A DNA stretch of 64,000 bases from assembly GCA_037974665.1 (NCBI GenBank), contig CM075771.1:15721425-15785424 (forward strand). Direction: 5' to 3'. Positions 1 through 16,213 of this stretch are shown here, one piece after another. Each line of letters opens with the position of its first letter. Position 1 is the stretch's first letter. This stretch comes from Ehretia macrophylla (Eukaryota; Streptophyta; Magnoliopsida; Boraginales; Ehretiaceae). A model generated the notes under the pieces. The model was not told the origin of the DNA, did no database searches, and worked only from the letters and a program-made list of their open reading frames with translations. Both the position numbers and the translations under genes were made by a program.

Positions 1-1060
1 TGAATCGAGGTCTATAATCTCCAATGACCATGCAACCGACACCTCCTGCTTCCACCATGCTGATTCATTGTAACGTGTTGAAGATTTATTGGAGTGGCAG
101 CCTACGGCATTAAGCAGCGCGATAGTATTGGTGTTCTACTTCATAGGCGTTAATTGGAACTCTTGTATAGCTACGATGACTCAACAGCTTTGTGTCTTTC
201 ATGCATGTTGACTATTTGACGGTATTAACTTAAGCTGCTAGCTAGCACAAATGCTTCCATAATTAACATGTAAGGTAATGATCATGGCTGGTGAGATTTG
301 TTTTATTGAGCAGGCTGCTCATTCCAAGTGGAGTGCTGGTAATATGGTGGTGCGTGAGGCTTACCAAAGAAGGAAAAATGCATATGGTGCAGCATGGTTG
401 AGTTATGTAAAATTTCCAATGTCACCTGACCCTGTACATGGCTTATTTTAAGGCTTACAAATGAATACTCTAGACTAATCACGATGTTAGCAGAGCGTGA
501 AGATGATGGAATTATTGGATAATTGTCTCAATTATTTCGGAGCAGCTTAGATGAAGCAGTAACTGGTTGTGATCCATGGTAACTTAACCCGGTTGGTGGA
601 CTTTATCAACTATAGTTAATGACCTTAATCTCTTTGCCCAGTGTCCTAAATTCTAACATTCTATCTCCTTATAACTACAATCCTAATTAAATCTATCATG
701 ACCTGGTAGATTTCAGTAATCCTAGCTACTTTATCATCTAGTATTAAGCTCAATATATTCCAATACCCTCTCATCTCATGGCCTAAAATGGCTATTCTCT
801 TAACTATTTAAAGATCAATTCCTAACTAGTAGTAGCTGCCTTCACATTTCTTCTCATATAGCAATACCATTGAATTCATATACATACGTAACTATCTTAT
901 AAACAACTAGTGCTACAACTATAGTAAGTTGTGAAATACATAACTCATAAGCTTTCCTATAACTAGTGTTATCCATTACTCTCACGTGAAACAAGTCAAA
1001 GCTATTCTGTCTTCAAGACTTTTGAACATAATCATATACACTTATAATACCTCCAATATA
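1..1060. other. Unassigned nuclear DNA
   Basis: No convincing coding frame, RNA gene or repeat is visible. Base composition is AT-rich and stop codons are frequent in all frames. The stretch does not resemble the plastid sequence that starts just to its right, so it is taken as the left flank of the plastid insertion. A degenerate transposon cannot be excluded. Confidence 0.4.
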
Positions 1061-1068
1061 TCCCTTAC

Positions 1069-1245
1069 TAAGTTTCCAAGGATCTATAATTGTCTCAAAA
1101 GCTCCAATATATATACATTATTGGACCTTTTGAATAACAGTCAAGAAGATATTATGAAAATTGAGCATTTTCGCATAGCGACGTTGTAAAACAGATATTG
1201 GGCATTCTAGAAAAACATTTCGCAATTGATTTATCAAAAAGTTAG
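1069..1245 (+). pseudogene. rpoA: rpoA 3' fragment (plastid RNA polymerase alpha C-terminus)
   Basis: Translation gives the conserved alpha C-terminal segment ([20 protein letters not shown] followed by [13 protein letters not shown]), then the frame shifts at about 1180 and recovers as an ILEKHF-like end with a stop at 1243-1245. Only the last 55-60 codons of about 335 are present, so the NUPT begins inside rpoA. The strand, opposite to petD and immediately beyond its 3' end, is as in plastomes. Non-functional. Confidence 0.8.
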
Positions 1246-1449
1246 TTTTAAATCTATTGGATTTCTTTCGTCTTTTTTTAGATAAAAATAAAATAGATTT
1301 TGAATCTTAAGCACTATTTATATATTCGAAATAAATTCAGAATTTAGTTATTAATTGAATTTAATTGAATAGATGTATCTAGAGAGAATTCACTTTGAAG
1401 CGACTATTCCCTAGATACACATGTCGTGTTATTTCACAATTAAATCAAT

Positions 1450-2124
<675 letters not shown>

Positions 2125-2208
2125 CTACAATGACACTATAGAACAATGGAAGAAATAACAATGTGGAAAACAAGACAAGAATTCTCTACAATGACACTAT
2201 AGAACAAT
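2125..2208. repeat. 23-bp perfect direct repeat at the petD/trnP junction
   Basis: The same 23 bases, starting CTACAATGACAC, occur at 2125-2147 and 2186-2208, 61 bp apart. They sit exactly where the insert jumps from the petD intron to the psaJ-trnP spacer, which are about 10 kb apart in an ordinary plastome. The second copy continues directly into trnP, so it is probably the original and the first was made during rearrangement. Confidence 0.75.
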
Positions 2209-2211
2209 TGA

Positions 2212-2285
2212 AGGGATGTGGAGCAGCTTGGTAGCACATTTGTTTCGAGTACAAAATGTCACGGGTTCAAATCTTGTCATCCCTA
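2212..2285 (+). tRNA. trnP: trnP pseudogene, anticodon changed
   Basis: A 74-nt tRNA-Pro of plastid type with a paired acceptor stem (AGGGATG/CATCCCT) and T arm. The anticodon loop reads TTCGAGT where plastid trnP-UGG has TTTGGGT, so the anticodon at 2246-2248 is CGA, which would read a serine codon. Other changes lie in the D arm. Neighbour of trnW as in plastomes. Expected to be inactive: plastid tRNA genes depend on plastid transcription, although RNA polymerase III could in principle use the internal boxes. Confidence 0.85.
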
Positions 2286-2442
2286 CCTATTACTGTTCAG
2301 AATAGCAGTAACGAGGGATCAATTGAGATCGATTGAAATTGGACATAATTTTTCATTTCTATGATACTGTATACAAAATCAAATGTATTGGGATTCCAAA
2401 GAGAATCATTTTCTTTACAGTCTTATCAAAATAGATAAGAAA

Positions 2443-2516
2443 GCGCTCTTAGTTCAGTTCGGTCGAATGTGGGTCTCCAAAACCCGATGTCGTAGGTTCG
2501 AATCCTACAGAGCGTG
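2443..2516 (+). tRNA. trnW-CCA: trnW-CCA of plastid origin
   Basis: A 74-nt tRNA-Trp with acceptor stem GCGCTCT/AGAGCGT, anticodon loop CTCCAAA (anticodon CCA) and an intact GGTTCGAATCC T loop. It differs from usual plastid trnW by only a few bases in the D region. Spacing to trnP and petG is as in a plastome. Confidence 0.9.
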
Positions 2517-2642
2517 ATTTTTTTTCTTCTTACATCAAAATAAGGCTGAAATAGGTTCAGTAACTTGGACAACAATCGGAATTTTACCTCATGTGAATGA
2601 AATAAATGAGGAGGTCAATTAGAAAAAAGAGATGTCAATTAA

Positions 2643-2807
<165 letters not shown>

Positions 2808-2932
2808 TTAATCCCAATTGACATGAATCTCAATGACCAAGAATTGACAATTGACGTGCCAAGTAACTATAGAATAGATGGAATCTCACCGAAAGATATC
2901 TTTTTATGAATTATGTTTTTCATTTATGAATT

Positions 2933-4079
<1,147 letters not shown>

Positions 4080-4331
4080 ATGTCTGGAAGCACATGAGAA
4101 TGTTCTTTTGCTGATATTATTACTAGTATTCGATACTGGGTCATTCATAGCATTACTATACCTTCCCTATTCATTGCGGGTTGGTTATTCGTCAGCACCA
4201 GTTTAGCTTACGATGTATTTGGAAGCCCTTGGCCAAACGAGTATTTCATAGAAAGCCGACAAGGTATTCCATTAATAACTGGCTATTTTGATCCTTTGAA
4301 GCAACTCGATGAATTTAGTAGATCGTTTTAG
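4080..4331 (+). pseudogene. psbE: psbE, cytochrome b559 alpha subunit, nonsense at codon 6
   Basis: Exactly 84 codons, the length of plastid psbE, in one frame without indels. Codon 6 is TGA (from GGA). Beyond it the protein is recognisable: [18 protein letters not shown] contains the heme-ligating His, and the end is DEFSRSF. It begins the psbE-psbF-psbL-psbJ operon for small photosystem II subunits, with all four genes in their normal order on this strand. Confidence 0.95.
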
Positions 4332-4460
<129 letters not shown>

Positions 4461-4482
4461 ACCTAATCCGAATTATAGAGCT

Positions 4483-4599
4483 ATGACAAAATCAAATCCA
4501 AACGAACAAAGTGTTGAATTGAATCGTACCAGTCTCTATTAGGGGTTATTACTCATTTTTTTACTTGCTGTTTTATTTTCCAATTATTTCTTCAATTAA
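4483..4599 (+). pseudogene. psbL: psbL, photosystem II protein L, internal stop
   Basis: Thirty-nine codons including stop, the normal psbL length. The start is ATG; some plastid psbL genes need RNA editing of ACG here. The tryptophan codon after NRTSLY is TAG instead of TGG, truncating the protein before the membrane helix. The remaining codons read normally to NYFFN. Confidence 0.93.
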
Positions 4600-4733
4600 C
4601 AAAATGAAAGAGAATAGATAATAATTCTATGCATTCTCTTAGCCCATTCGGAAGGATCTTATTTCATAATTATCCATGACTGTTTCTGTCTCTAGCACGA
4701 CCACTTGATTAAATGTGGAGGGAAGTGGGGTAA

Positions 4734-4856
4734 ATGGCCGATACTACTGGAAGGATTCCTCTTTGGATCATAGGTTCTGTAACTGATATTCTAGTGATTG
4801 GTTTATAAGGTATTTTCTTTCATGGTTCATATTATGGATTGGGTTCATCCCTGTAG
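4734..4856 (+). pseudogene. psbJ: psbJ, photosystem II protein J, internal stop
   Basis: Forty-one codons of normal length beginning MADTTGRIPLWIIGS. A TAA replaces the usual ATA isoleucine codon at about codon 25, a two-base change, inside the membrane helix. The C-terminus GLGSSL is retained. Last gene of the psbEFLJ operon. Confidence 0.92.
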
Positions 4857-4891
4857 TAATCGGATGAATTGAGTTGTAGACATAAAAGGGC

Positions 4892-4955
4892 AAGAACTCA
4901 ACGGGATTCCCTTCTTTGTTTTCTGATTCGAGGGATAAGGGCCCGTTGAGTTCTT
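4892..4955. terminator. psbJ 3' inverted repeat (plastid 3'-end hairpin)
   Basis: Perfect 14-bp arms AAGAACTCAACGGG (4892-4905) and CCCGTTGAGTTCTT (4942-4955) follow psbJ. Such inverted repeats stabilise and process 3' ends of plastid mRNAs. It sits between the convergent psbJ and petA genes and could serve both. Confidence 0.8.
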
Positions 4956-4956
4956 A

Positions 4957-5853
4957 AAAATGATAATTTTTATGTCTAAATGACAAAATTAATTTATTTT
5001 TTTGCAGTTTCAAAAAACTCCATTCCATTTTTTTTTTTTATGATGTTTTTGAAAAATTAACTTCATTGATTGATTCAGAACACCTGTTACTTGATAGTAT
5101 CTATCGGTACTTTCCAAGTTCAAAGAACGAAGGAATCGCTCAATTTCCTGGAAGATGATATAAATAATTAGTTAGTGTACAAATACTTTCTATACTAATA
5201 GAACCCGGCTCAATTTATTTTAGTATCTTAGCAAAACGGAAATTATTTTATAAAAGCTTTATTTAATCAATAAAATTCCCTCTTTTTTTTTGTTTGTCCA
5301 CTATCCCCTTCTTATATTATATGTAAATAATCGCAAAAAAAAATTTATGATATATCTAGAAAAATCAAAACCAAGACTAGGAATCTTTGAGAAACAGGAT
5401 CAAGAATTATTACTCTTTCGACACAAGAAAATGGGGTGTAGAAAATTCATTTTCTTGTGTCGTAGACTACGAAGACGAATAATCCCTCCTAAAATTATTT
5501 GTTGCCCGCATTTATCCGTTCTATTCCCCGCTTACTTATGTCTAGTATCTAGTCAAATTTGATTCTATTTAGATATTGATCCATTTTATGACATTAAAAT
5601 CTGGCAATAGTAACCTAGTCACACCACTCCAATTTGGATAAAAAACAAAGAAAGAAGGGGGAAAATCAGAAGGTCGTCTTATACAAAACCGACATGTTAT
5701 GACTAGGAATACAATACAAGGAATTCCCAGCATCTTGTAGAAAAAGAGTATAAACGAGCAAAAGATTTTCCATAATTTCATTTTTTGATTATGCACAATC
5801 GCCAACAAGAATTTGGTTCTTTTTACGAACTTGATGTCGATAAATCCGCGAGT
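4957..5853. other. psbJ-petA plastid spacer
   Basis: AT-rich plastid intergenic sequence. A second inverted repeat is visible near 5425-5460, where AAAATTCATTTTCTTGTGTCG faces CGACACAAGAAAATG a little upstream. No coding sequence is supported. Confidence 0.55.
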
Positions 5854-6800
<947 letters not shown>

Positions 6801-7014
6801 CGTCCAATCATTGATCCCGAAAATTTCTACAATAAATTGGATAGGTTGCTAGTATAGTTCCCTATCCACCATTCTGCTATTTACTAGAATAATATAGGAT
6901 AAATCCCCTGGAGGGGTAGAAATATAATAAGTACGATTTTGAATGCTTTGCTTATGTACAATTACAAAGTAACAAACATTCTAATTGGATTAGATTAATA
7001 TCAGTGGATCTTTA
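6801..7014. other. cemA-petA plastid spacer
   Basis: Short AT-rich spacer between two genes on the minus strand. No feature is recognised. Confidence 0.5.
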
Positions 7015-7715
7015 TCAGTCATTCATTGAATGATAAATAACCACAAGTGATGGAGATAGGCGATTTAAATAACGAAAAATCCAATATTTAAAAATTGTAT
7101 CGAGAATGACTGGAAAAGTGGAAACAAGACCAGATATAATTTGATCATTATGAACAAATCCAAAATCTTTGTAGACAGAGCCAATCAATAGTTCCCAGCC
7201 GTGTGGTGAATGGAATCCGATACATAAATCAGTTGATAAAAGAATAGAAAAAGCTTTGACTGTGTCGCTTAAGTTATATAGGAATTCTTGAGTCCAAGAG
7301 TTAAGAATTAATAACAAGTTCTTTATTACCCAAAATAGAATAACCGCTTAGAATAACAAAACAAATTAGATTTGTCGAGAAGTGCAAAATTGTATGGATA
7401 CGATCCTCATTGTGTATCTTGATTAATTGGATCGTTTCTTTGTGGATTCCTATACGAAGTTTTTGAAGATGTGTCTCCGAGTATTCCTTGATCATGTCGT
7501 CCAAGAAGAGGAGTTCCTCTAATTCTATGAATTTTAGAATACTCTTTTCTTGAATATCATTCAAAAGAAATTCAGATTGCCCAGTATTCTACCAATTAGT
7601 AACCCAGGATTCTAGACTTTTATTAAATGAGAGAGAAATCCACTAGGGCAAAAATACTATAGATGCACGGTAGAAACGTGGAGTGAATATTTTCTTTTTT
7701 GCTTTTTTTTCATCT
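7015..7715 (-). pseudogene. cemA: cemA, plastid envelope membrane protein, frameshifted
   Basis: Recognised from [20 protein letters not shown] through [20 protein letters not shown] and, in another frame, from [13 protein letters not shown] to the C-terminus [13 protein letters not shown]. The two frames overlap at 7301-7317, marking one frameshift; the N-terminal 45 codons (to about 7715) contain further indels around an A-rich start. CemA is an inner-envelope protein linked to inorganic carbon/proton transport. It lies upstream of petA in the same orientation, as in plastomes. Confidence 0.88.
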
Positions 7716-8610
7716 CTTTGTGAATTGTTAATCAACCCACGTCATTCGTCGACTCTATGCGATCTAATATTTCTTTCACACATGAGTTCTCTACAAGGTA
7801 TGAATCCATTTTATTTGTGATTTTGTGGTTAGTCTTTGAATCTATAAAAAATACATAAATCGACTAAGAATCCACTTCGAATTCGAATGAAGAAATAATT
7901 AAAAAAAATACTATTTCCAGATATCTCAATCTCAATTGGGCAAATTCAAAACAAGTGTCTTCTTTCGATGAATGACCGAAAGAACTACTTTAAATAATAA
8001 ATTAAGTAATAAATATTATTCAGATTTTGAGACAAAATAACTCTTTTTCTATCAAAATATCCAATATTTCAAAAAAATTTCACTAATTATCCATAGTCAG
8101 GAATAGAATAATTGAGGGAAAGATATTGTGATGATCAAAACACAAAACAAATGAGTGACAAAACAAGATAGAAATTGGCTAGTTATCATTATTAAGAAAT
8201 CTAATTGTTAGTCATTAAGGAACATAAAAGGAAGGATAAAAGGAAAGGTCGATTGAGAGAAAAAGAAATAATTTACAAGATAGAATTTATTTGGATCTAA
8301 ACTATCAATTCCAACAAAGATTGAACTTAAAAAAAAGATCAATTTCTTTATTTCAAAATAGTTTGATATTTGAGATGAATCTATAATCTATTATTTCGAT
8401 TTGTTACTTGTTTTGTTATTGAATTGCGTTGCGTGGATTTGCATATGCGTAAAAGACCACAACACAAAAAGGGTTTTCGTTTTATGGTTGTTCCATATAC
8501 ATCTGCTTTGACCCGAATAAACATTCTGACGAAACTTCATTTAAGTTATGTTATAGAAAAAAGAGGATTCTTGCATTTTTTCCATCCTGCTATTATTTTC
8601 AGCCAATTTC
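7716..8610. other. ycf4-cemA plastid spacer
   Basis: AT-rich spacer of plastid type, about 0.9 kb. An open frame on the plus strand (8424-8729) runs antisense into ycf4 and is a chance frame. Nothing else is seen. Confidence 0.5.
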
Positions 8611-9160
8611 TCAAAATACTTCAATTGGTACACGCAAGAAATAGGCCAATTCGGCAGCTATTTGTTCAATTTCTCGTGGAGTCAAATTCTCATCAGTACG
8701 AGTCAAAGGAATGGCCCCCCGTCCTCTAATATCCATATAAAGGACACGGCGAGCAGAAATACGCTCTTTAACTTCTATTCTAACGGACTAAATATCTTTT
8801 ATAAGGAATCAGAGGAATATACGATGATTTTTCCAGGAAATCCCCAACGAAAAATACACACTATTTCTTCCTTTCTATCGAATTGATCATAACCACTACC
8901 TACATTTCAGGAAATTGCGCACCACAAATAGGAGCTAATAAAGAGACCCGCAATCTCATACAAAGACATCACGATCCCTTGTGGAAAAAAATGATTTGCT
9001 GAGATGGAAAAAAAGATATCAAACTACCAAGATAACTGGAAATTCTAACCAATAAGAATCTTAATGAACCTAAAAAAAGGATAAAGGCCCAACAAGAATT
9101 ACTTATTTTTCGAGACCCCCTTATAAGTTCTATCCATATATGTTCTAATCGCCAACTCAT
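8611..9160 (-). pseudogene. ycf4: ycf4, photosystem I assembly factor, frameshifted
   Basis: The start [20 protein letters not shown] is at 9160 and the C-terminus RVPIEVF with its stop at 8611-8613. About 550 bp are present where 555 are expected, so small indels have broken the frame: the first frame ends after about 62 residues near 8970. Ycf4 is a thylakoid protein that helps assemble photosystem I. The order psaI-ycf4-cemA-petA is normal. Confidence 0.9.
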
Positions 9161-9580
9161 ACTTGATCCGATTTCATTTTATTGGAATTGAGAGAATACC
9201 CCAAATGAATTTGACTTTTTTTGTTTTGTTTCCGAAGTAACTCTCATCAACTAGCACTAGTTTGATGTGAACCTTTAGGAATAATTCATCAAATTGTTTA
9301 GATCTAAAATAATAACATACCCTTCATATGATCCTACTATCCATGTAGATCCACCTACTTTTACTTTCTATTTCATCTATCCAGCGATCCTGATCGATTT
9401 GAAAATAGCTAGAAGCTATTTACCCACATATATCATCTTTCTGCAGGCATAAGAGCTTTTCCTTTATATTCGGCAAAAATCACATGGTATACTATATTCC
9501 ACTAAATAGATATCTGTGTTATGATACAAATCTAAGTTTTGAAAAAAAAAAGGATGGTATGAGATTGATTCCCATCAGAT
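9161..9580. other. psaI-ycf4 plastid spacer
   Basis: Plastid-type spacer of about 0.4 kb with homopolymer runs. No gene is seen. Confidence 0.5.
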
Positions 9581-9692
9581 CTAAACAATCTTGTTTTTTT
9601 TTAACATAAAGAAATAAAGAAGCCATTGCAATTGCCGGAAATACTAGGCCTACTAAAGGCACAAAAATACAGGGAAAGTTGAATGTTTTCAT
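9581..9692 (-). pseudogene. psaI: psaI, photosystem I subunit VIII, 3' end frameshifted
   Basis: Begins [20 protein letters not shown] and continues [10 protein letters not shown], matching the single-helix PsaI protein. Near the end a run of nine A replaces the usual shorter run, giving a +1 shift, so the last five or so residues and the stop at 9581-9583 are out of frame. The body of the protein is intact. Confidence 0.85.
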
Positions 9693-10413
9693 AGAAAGGG
9701 TACCTTGATTTACTATTTGTACCTATTATTATTTTTAAATAAAGATATCTTATAATAATTATAATTAAGACTTGTAATTATTATTAATTCATAAATTCAT
9801 AGATAATTAATTTTTATTAATTAAATAATAAATTCTTAGTATAGATCTAAGTATCTATATATCTAAGTGAGTATATAGAATAAGTGCAAGGAATGTTGAA
9901 CTAAATAAATGGACTTATTTTATTCATCTTTCTACATGAAAGATATGTATGATAATCTATTTTATTATTTTTCTTCATTTCTTTGTCTTTCAATTTAATA
10001 AAGAAAGAGTTTCTTACGGATTATCGAAAGATTGGTTAGAATCCGACCCAACGGGGATTTTTACCCAAAATGGGATTTGTGGGAGATAGAGGAATATACA
10101 AAATTCTATATCTATATAGAATAATCTATATTTTCTATATTTTAATTATATATGTAAAACGAGAAGAAGAAATTCATTTTATTTGCCTAATGTCATGAAA
10201 GGAAGAATTCACTCTTTTATCTTGTTGATCGAGGCTTCTTAAATAATAATCGGGAATGGGAATATAGGTAAAAAAAGAGTTTTCCGCAACTTTTGCTTCT
10301 TTCTACAATTAGATCTTATGTGACCAAAGCAAAGAAAACTTCATTCTTATTTACTTTGATTCCGCTAAACTAACTACTCGTTTGATACAAATAAAATAAT
10401 TGAACTTAGTGTT
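9693..10413. other. accD-psaI plastid spacer
   Basis: Very AT-rich plastid spacer with TA-rich near-repeats around 9740-9880 and 10080-10160. No coding sequence is recognised. Confidence 0.5.
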
Positions 10414-11974
10414 CTACTTGATTGAATTTTGATCCAAAGGAAAGAAAGGGTTGAACTTTAATAGTTCACTAAGAACCCTTTTTAAAGGATTACGTGGTAC
10501 GATTAGGTCAAATAAGCCCTTCTGGAATAAATATTCAGCCGCTTGTGAACCTTCCAGTACTGTTTTATTTAATGTCTGGTCAATTACTCTTTTACCCGCA
10601 AATACAATGTAGCCATTGGGTTCAGCAATAATAATATCCCCCAACATACCAAAACTAGCTGTCACCCCACCAGTAGTAGGAGATGTAAGGATTAATACAT
10701 AAAATAACTTTTTATTTGATTGATAATCATATAAAGCAGACGATACAATATTTTAGCCGTTTGCATCAAGCTCAAACTTCCTTCTTGCATACGTGCCCCC
10801 CTAGAAGCACACACTATAATAAGAGGTAGAAAATTATTGGTAGCGTACTCAAACGAGTTATTTTCTCCGCTCCTACGGATCCCATACTAACCCCCATAAA
10901 CTGAAAATCCATAACCCCAATTGCTAGAGGAATACCGTTTAGTCAGCCTATGCCCGTTTGAACAGCCTTAGTTAATTCGGTCTTTCTTTGATAAGAATCA
11001 ATACGATCTTTATAAGGCTCCTCTTCCGAATGAAATTCAATGGGATCCAAAGAGACCATGTCTTCATCCACAGGATCCCAAGTACCTAGATCGATCGAAA
11101 GTTCGATTCTCTCTGAGCTACTCATTTTCAAATGATATCCACATTGTTCAAAAACATTCATTTTTGATTTCAAATTTTTTTTATAATTTAATCCATAACA
11201 ATTTTTGCATTGAACCCACAAATGTTTGTATTTTTGAGTTACATCAAGATCATTAGAGTTTTCTCTTCTAGTTAAATCACTACCCTTCGTGCGGGTTCAT
11301 ATACTGGAACCCTCGCTTTCACTACTATTTCGACTTTCACCCTAAATAGACCTAGAAATGTAACTGTCACTATAATTATCACTACCACTTATAATGGAAG
11401 TCTCAATGCAGATTTGAGACTGAAGATAACTGTCAATGCAACTATTAATGTGATTATTCCAACTATATTGAGTATCATACATGTAACGATTATAGTATGG
11501 ATCTTCACTCGTATGTCTATTATTCAGATAACTAGAATTCTAATAACTATAAAAAGAACTTTCTAGTTCACTCAGAAAAGAATGATCGTTGTCAATTTCA
11601 AAAATCTGATTTTGAATATCAAAATATATGGAATCATTGTCTCCATTACTGTCCCTAACTAGAAAAGTGTCATCAGAGATGAAATTCCGAATGTTTTTGA
11701 CGCCGAATAAAGAATCAAGATTACTGTAACTAGAATTGTTATGATCTCTCCAACTATGAATGTTTTTAGCCCTATCTTTTAGATTCGGATCTTTACTCTC
11801 ACTGGTATTTTCAATAGGACCAGGACTGTCCATTGATTTATTTAGCCCGCACCTGCGTTCTAACTTCTTTTTAAACTTATTAAACAACATCGAATTAAAC
11901 CACCATATTTCCATAGAGTTTTCTTGCCCCCTATTTGCATAAAAATACAATAGATGAATATTCATTCGATCCAA
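10414..11974 (-). pseudogene. accD: accD, acetyl-CoA carboxylase beta subunit, broken
   Basis: The N-terminus ([20 protein letters not shown], 11974 downward) runs about 144 codons to [10 protein letters not shown] and stops. The zinc-finger and carboxyltransferase region resumes at 11221 ([14 protein letters not shown]) and the C-terminal domain at 10665 ([16 protein letters not shown]). Stops and frameshifts separate the three blocks, for example TGA after TGIG near 10940. The third zinc-finger Cys has become Phe (FEQCGYH instead of CEQCGYH). AccD is the plastid carboxyltransferase beta subunit for fatty acid synthesis. It lies downstream of rbcL on the same strand, as in plastomes. Confidence 0.93.
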
Positions 11975-12637
11975 AATAATTTATTTGAATATCTTATTTA
12001 TCTCCTATCAGAATAAACATAGAAATCCAATCACTAGGATTATTAACTAATAAGGAGTATGAGTATTGAAAAAAATGATTCTCTTTTGTGGGAATCCGGG
12101 GTAAGACTTCACCTATATATGAATAGAAAAGACCCGCTTTTATTTTATTATAAAAAGAATGATAAAGAACGGTTTCACCTATGTTGTGTCAAATTCGCAT
12201 AGAAAAAAAAAGAAATATTTGTTCTCTCCTTTAAAGAATTTTTTTCGTAAAATCTCATCTAATATCTAACTTAAGTAATAAATTAAGGTTCTATTCTAAC
12301 ATGGAACGAAAAAGGACAATATACAGGATAGGTAGAAAATGTTGTGATACTTGGCTTAAACTACAGGATAGAAAATAATATACAAATCCTAAAGATCCAT
12401 AGGATTAATTGTGGATCCAAGACAACAATAGAAACATTTGAGTCTTAGATTTTGCTTTAGTCTTAGATTTTTTATTTCAAATCTTGTCTATCTAGATAAG
12501 TATATATTTAGCCAAAAAAACATGCAATAGACTCTTTGTATTCGGCTCAATCCTTTTTAGTAAAAGATTGGGCTGAGTTTAATTGCAATTCAATTAAAAG
12601 AACAAACGGTAATTACTTCTTCGTATTATCCACTTCT
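11975..12637. other. rbcL-accD plastid spacer
   Basis: Non-coding plastid spacer. Near 12541-12576 an inverted pair (CGGCTCAATCCTTTT and AAAAGATTGGGCTGAG) forms a hairpin just after the rbcL stop on the minus strand, the usual rbcL 3'-end stem-loop. Confidence 0.6.
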
Positions 12638-13593
<956 letters not shown>

Positions 13594-13774
13594 AAATCCC
13601 TCCCTACAATTCATGAATTAAGAATTCTCACAACAACAAGGTTTACTCGACACGAATTAGCTGTTAATAAAACTTTTCACATGAATCTTTCACAAAATTC
13701 CGAACTAATACTAATTTTATCAACTAACCAGAATGTTTGATTATTAGACCAGGTGATTTGCCAAATACATCATT

Positions 13775-13804
13775 ATTGTATACTCTTTCATATATATAGC
13801 TCAA
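13775..13804 (-). promoter_or_regulatory. Relic rbcL promoter (plastid sigma-70 type)
   Basis: On the minus strand a -35 box TTGAGC (13799-13804) and a -10 box TACAAT (13775-13780) are separated by 18 bp. The usual rbcL -35 is TTGCGC, so one base has changed. The position in the rbcL-atpB spacer upstream of rbcL is as expected. It would be read only by the plastid polymerase, so it is silent in the nucleus. Confidence 0.75.
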
Positions 13805-14363
13805 CCTATTTTTTTTTTTTTACTTTTTCTTTTTGGAATCGAAATACCTAACTAACCTAAATAATAAGAAATTCCCTCTTGACAGTGATACATGTTGTAT
13901 ATGTAAATCCTAGATGTGAAAATATGCGGAATTCGTCTATGAAATGGTATCAAAAAAATGAAAAGAAAAAGAAAAGAATAGGCTAGGCGTAAATTGATAT
14001 GCTCAAATAAAAAATTAAGAAGAGCCAATGAGATAGAAATAATGAATCTTAATTAATATAGAGTTCAGGTTCGAATTCCATAGAATAGATAATATAGATG
14101 GGATTGTCTATAATGATAGACAAATGAATGAATTTATCAAGATTCGTATTCATCCACTTGAGATTTTTAAAAAGGGTTGGTTGAACTTGAAAATTCACTC
14201 ATTGAAGATTGAATACGTTAATAATTGAATTGGATTCGATTGGATGGTACCAAGAAATCAAGTGTTACCTCTCGTTTCTTATTGAATTAACCGATTGACG
14301 TGCTATCGGACATTTATTTTGAATTCGATAATTTTTGCAATTTTTTTTACATATTTATTTATT
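13805..14363. other. rbcL-atpB plastid spacer
   Basis: Divergent-gene spacer of plastid type. It should hold the atpB promoters and rbcL 5' leader; apart from the rbcL promoter next to it I do not identify boxes with confidence. Confidence 0.5.
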
Positions 14364-16185
<1,822 letters not shown>

Positions 16186-16196
16186 CCCCTCCTCAA
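16186..16196 (-). other. Copia polypurine tract
   Basis: On the minus strand the sequence reads TGAGGAGGGG immediately before the LTR start TGTTGG. It primes plus-strand DNA synthesis in LTR retrotransposons. Confidence 0.8.
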
Positions 16197-16213
16197 TGTT
16201 CATCTCATGTTGA

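Noticed and set aside
1178..1194. GACGTTGTAAAAC resembles the M13/lacZ cloning-vector primer region
   Set aside because: The flanking bases continue as rpoA coding sequence (AAACAGATATTGGGCATTCT) and not as vector, so this is a chance 13-bp match in a decayed rpoA end.
8424..8886. Overlapping plus-strand open frames of 101 and 74 codons
   Set aside because: They lie antisense to ycf4 and its spacer, where the minus strand encodes recognisable Ycf4.
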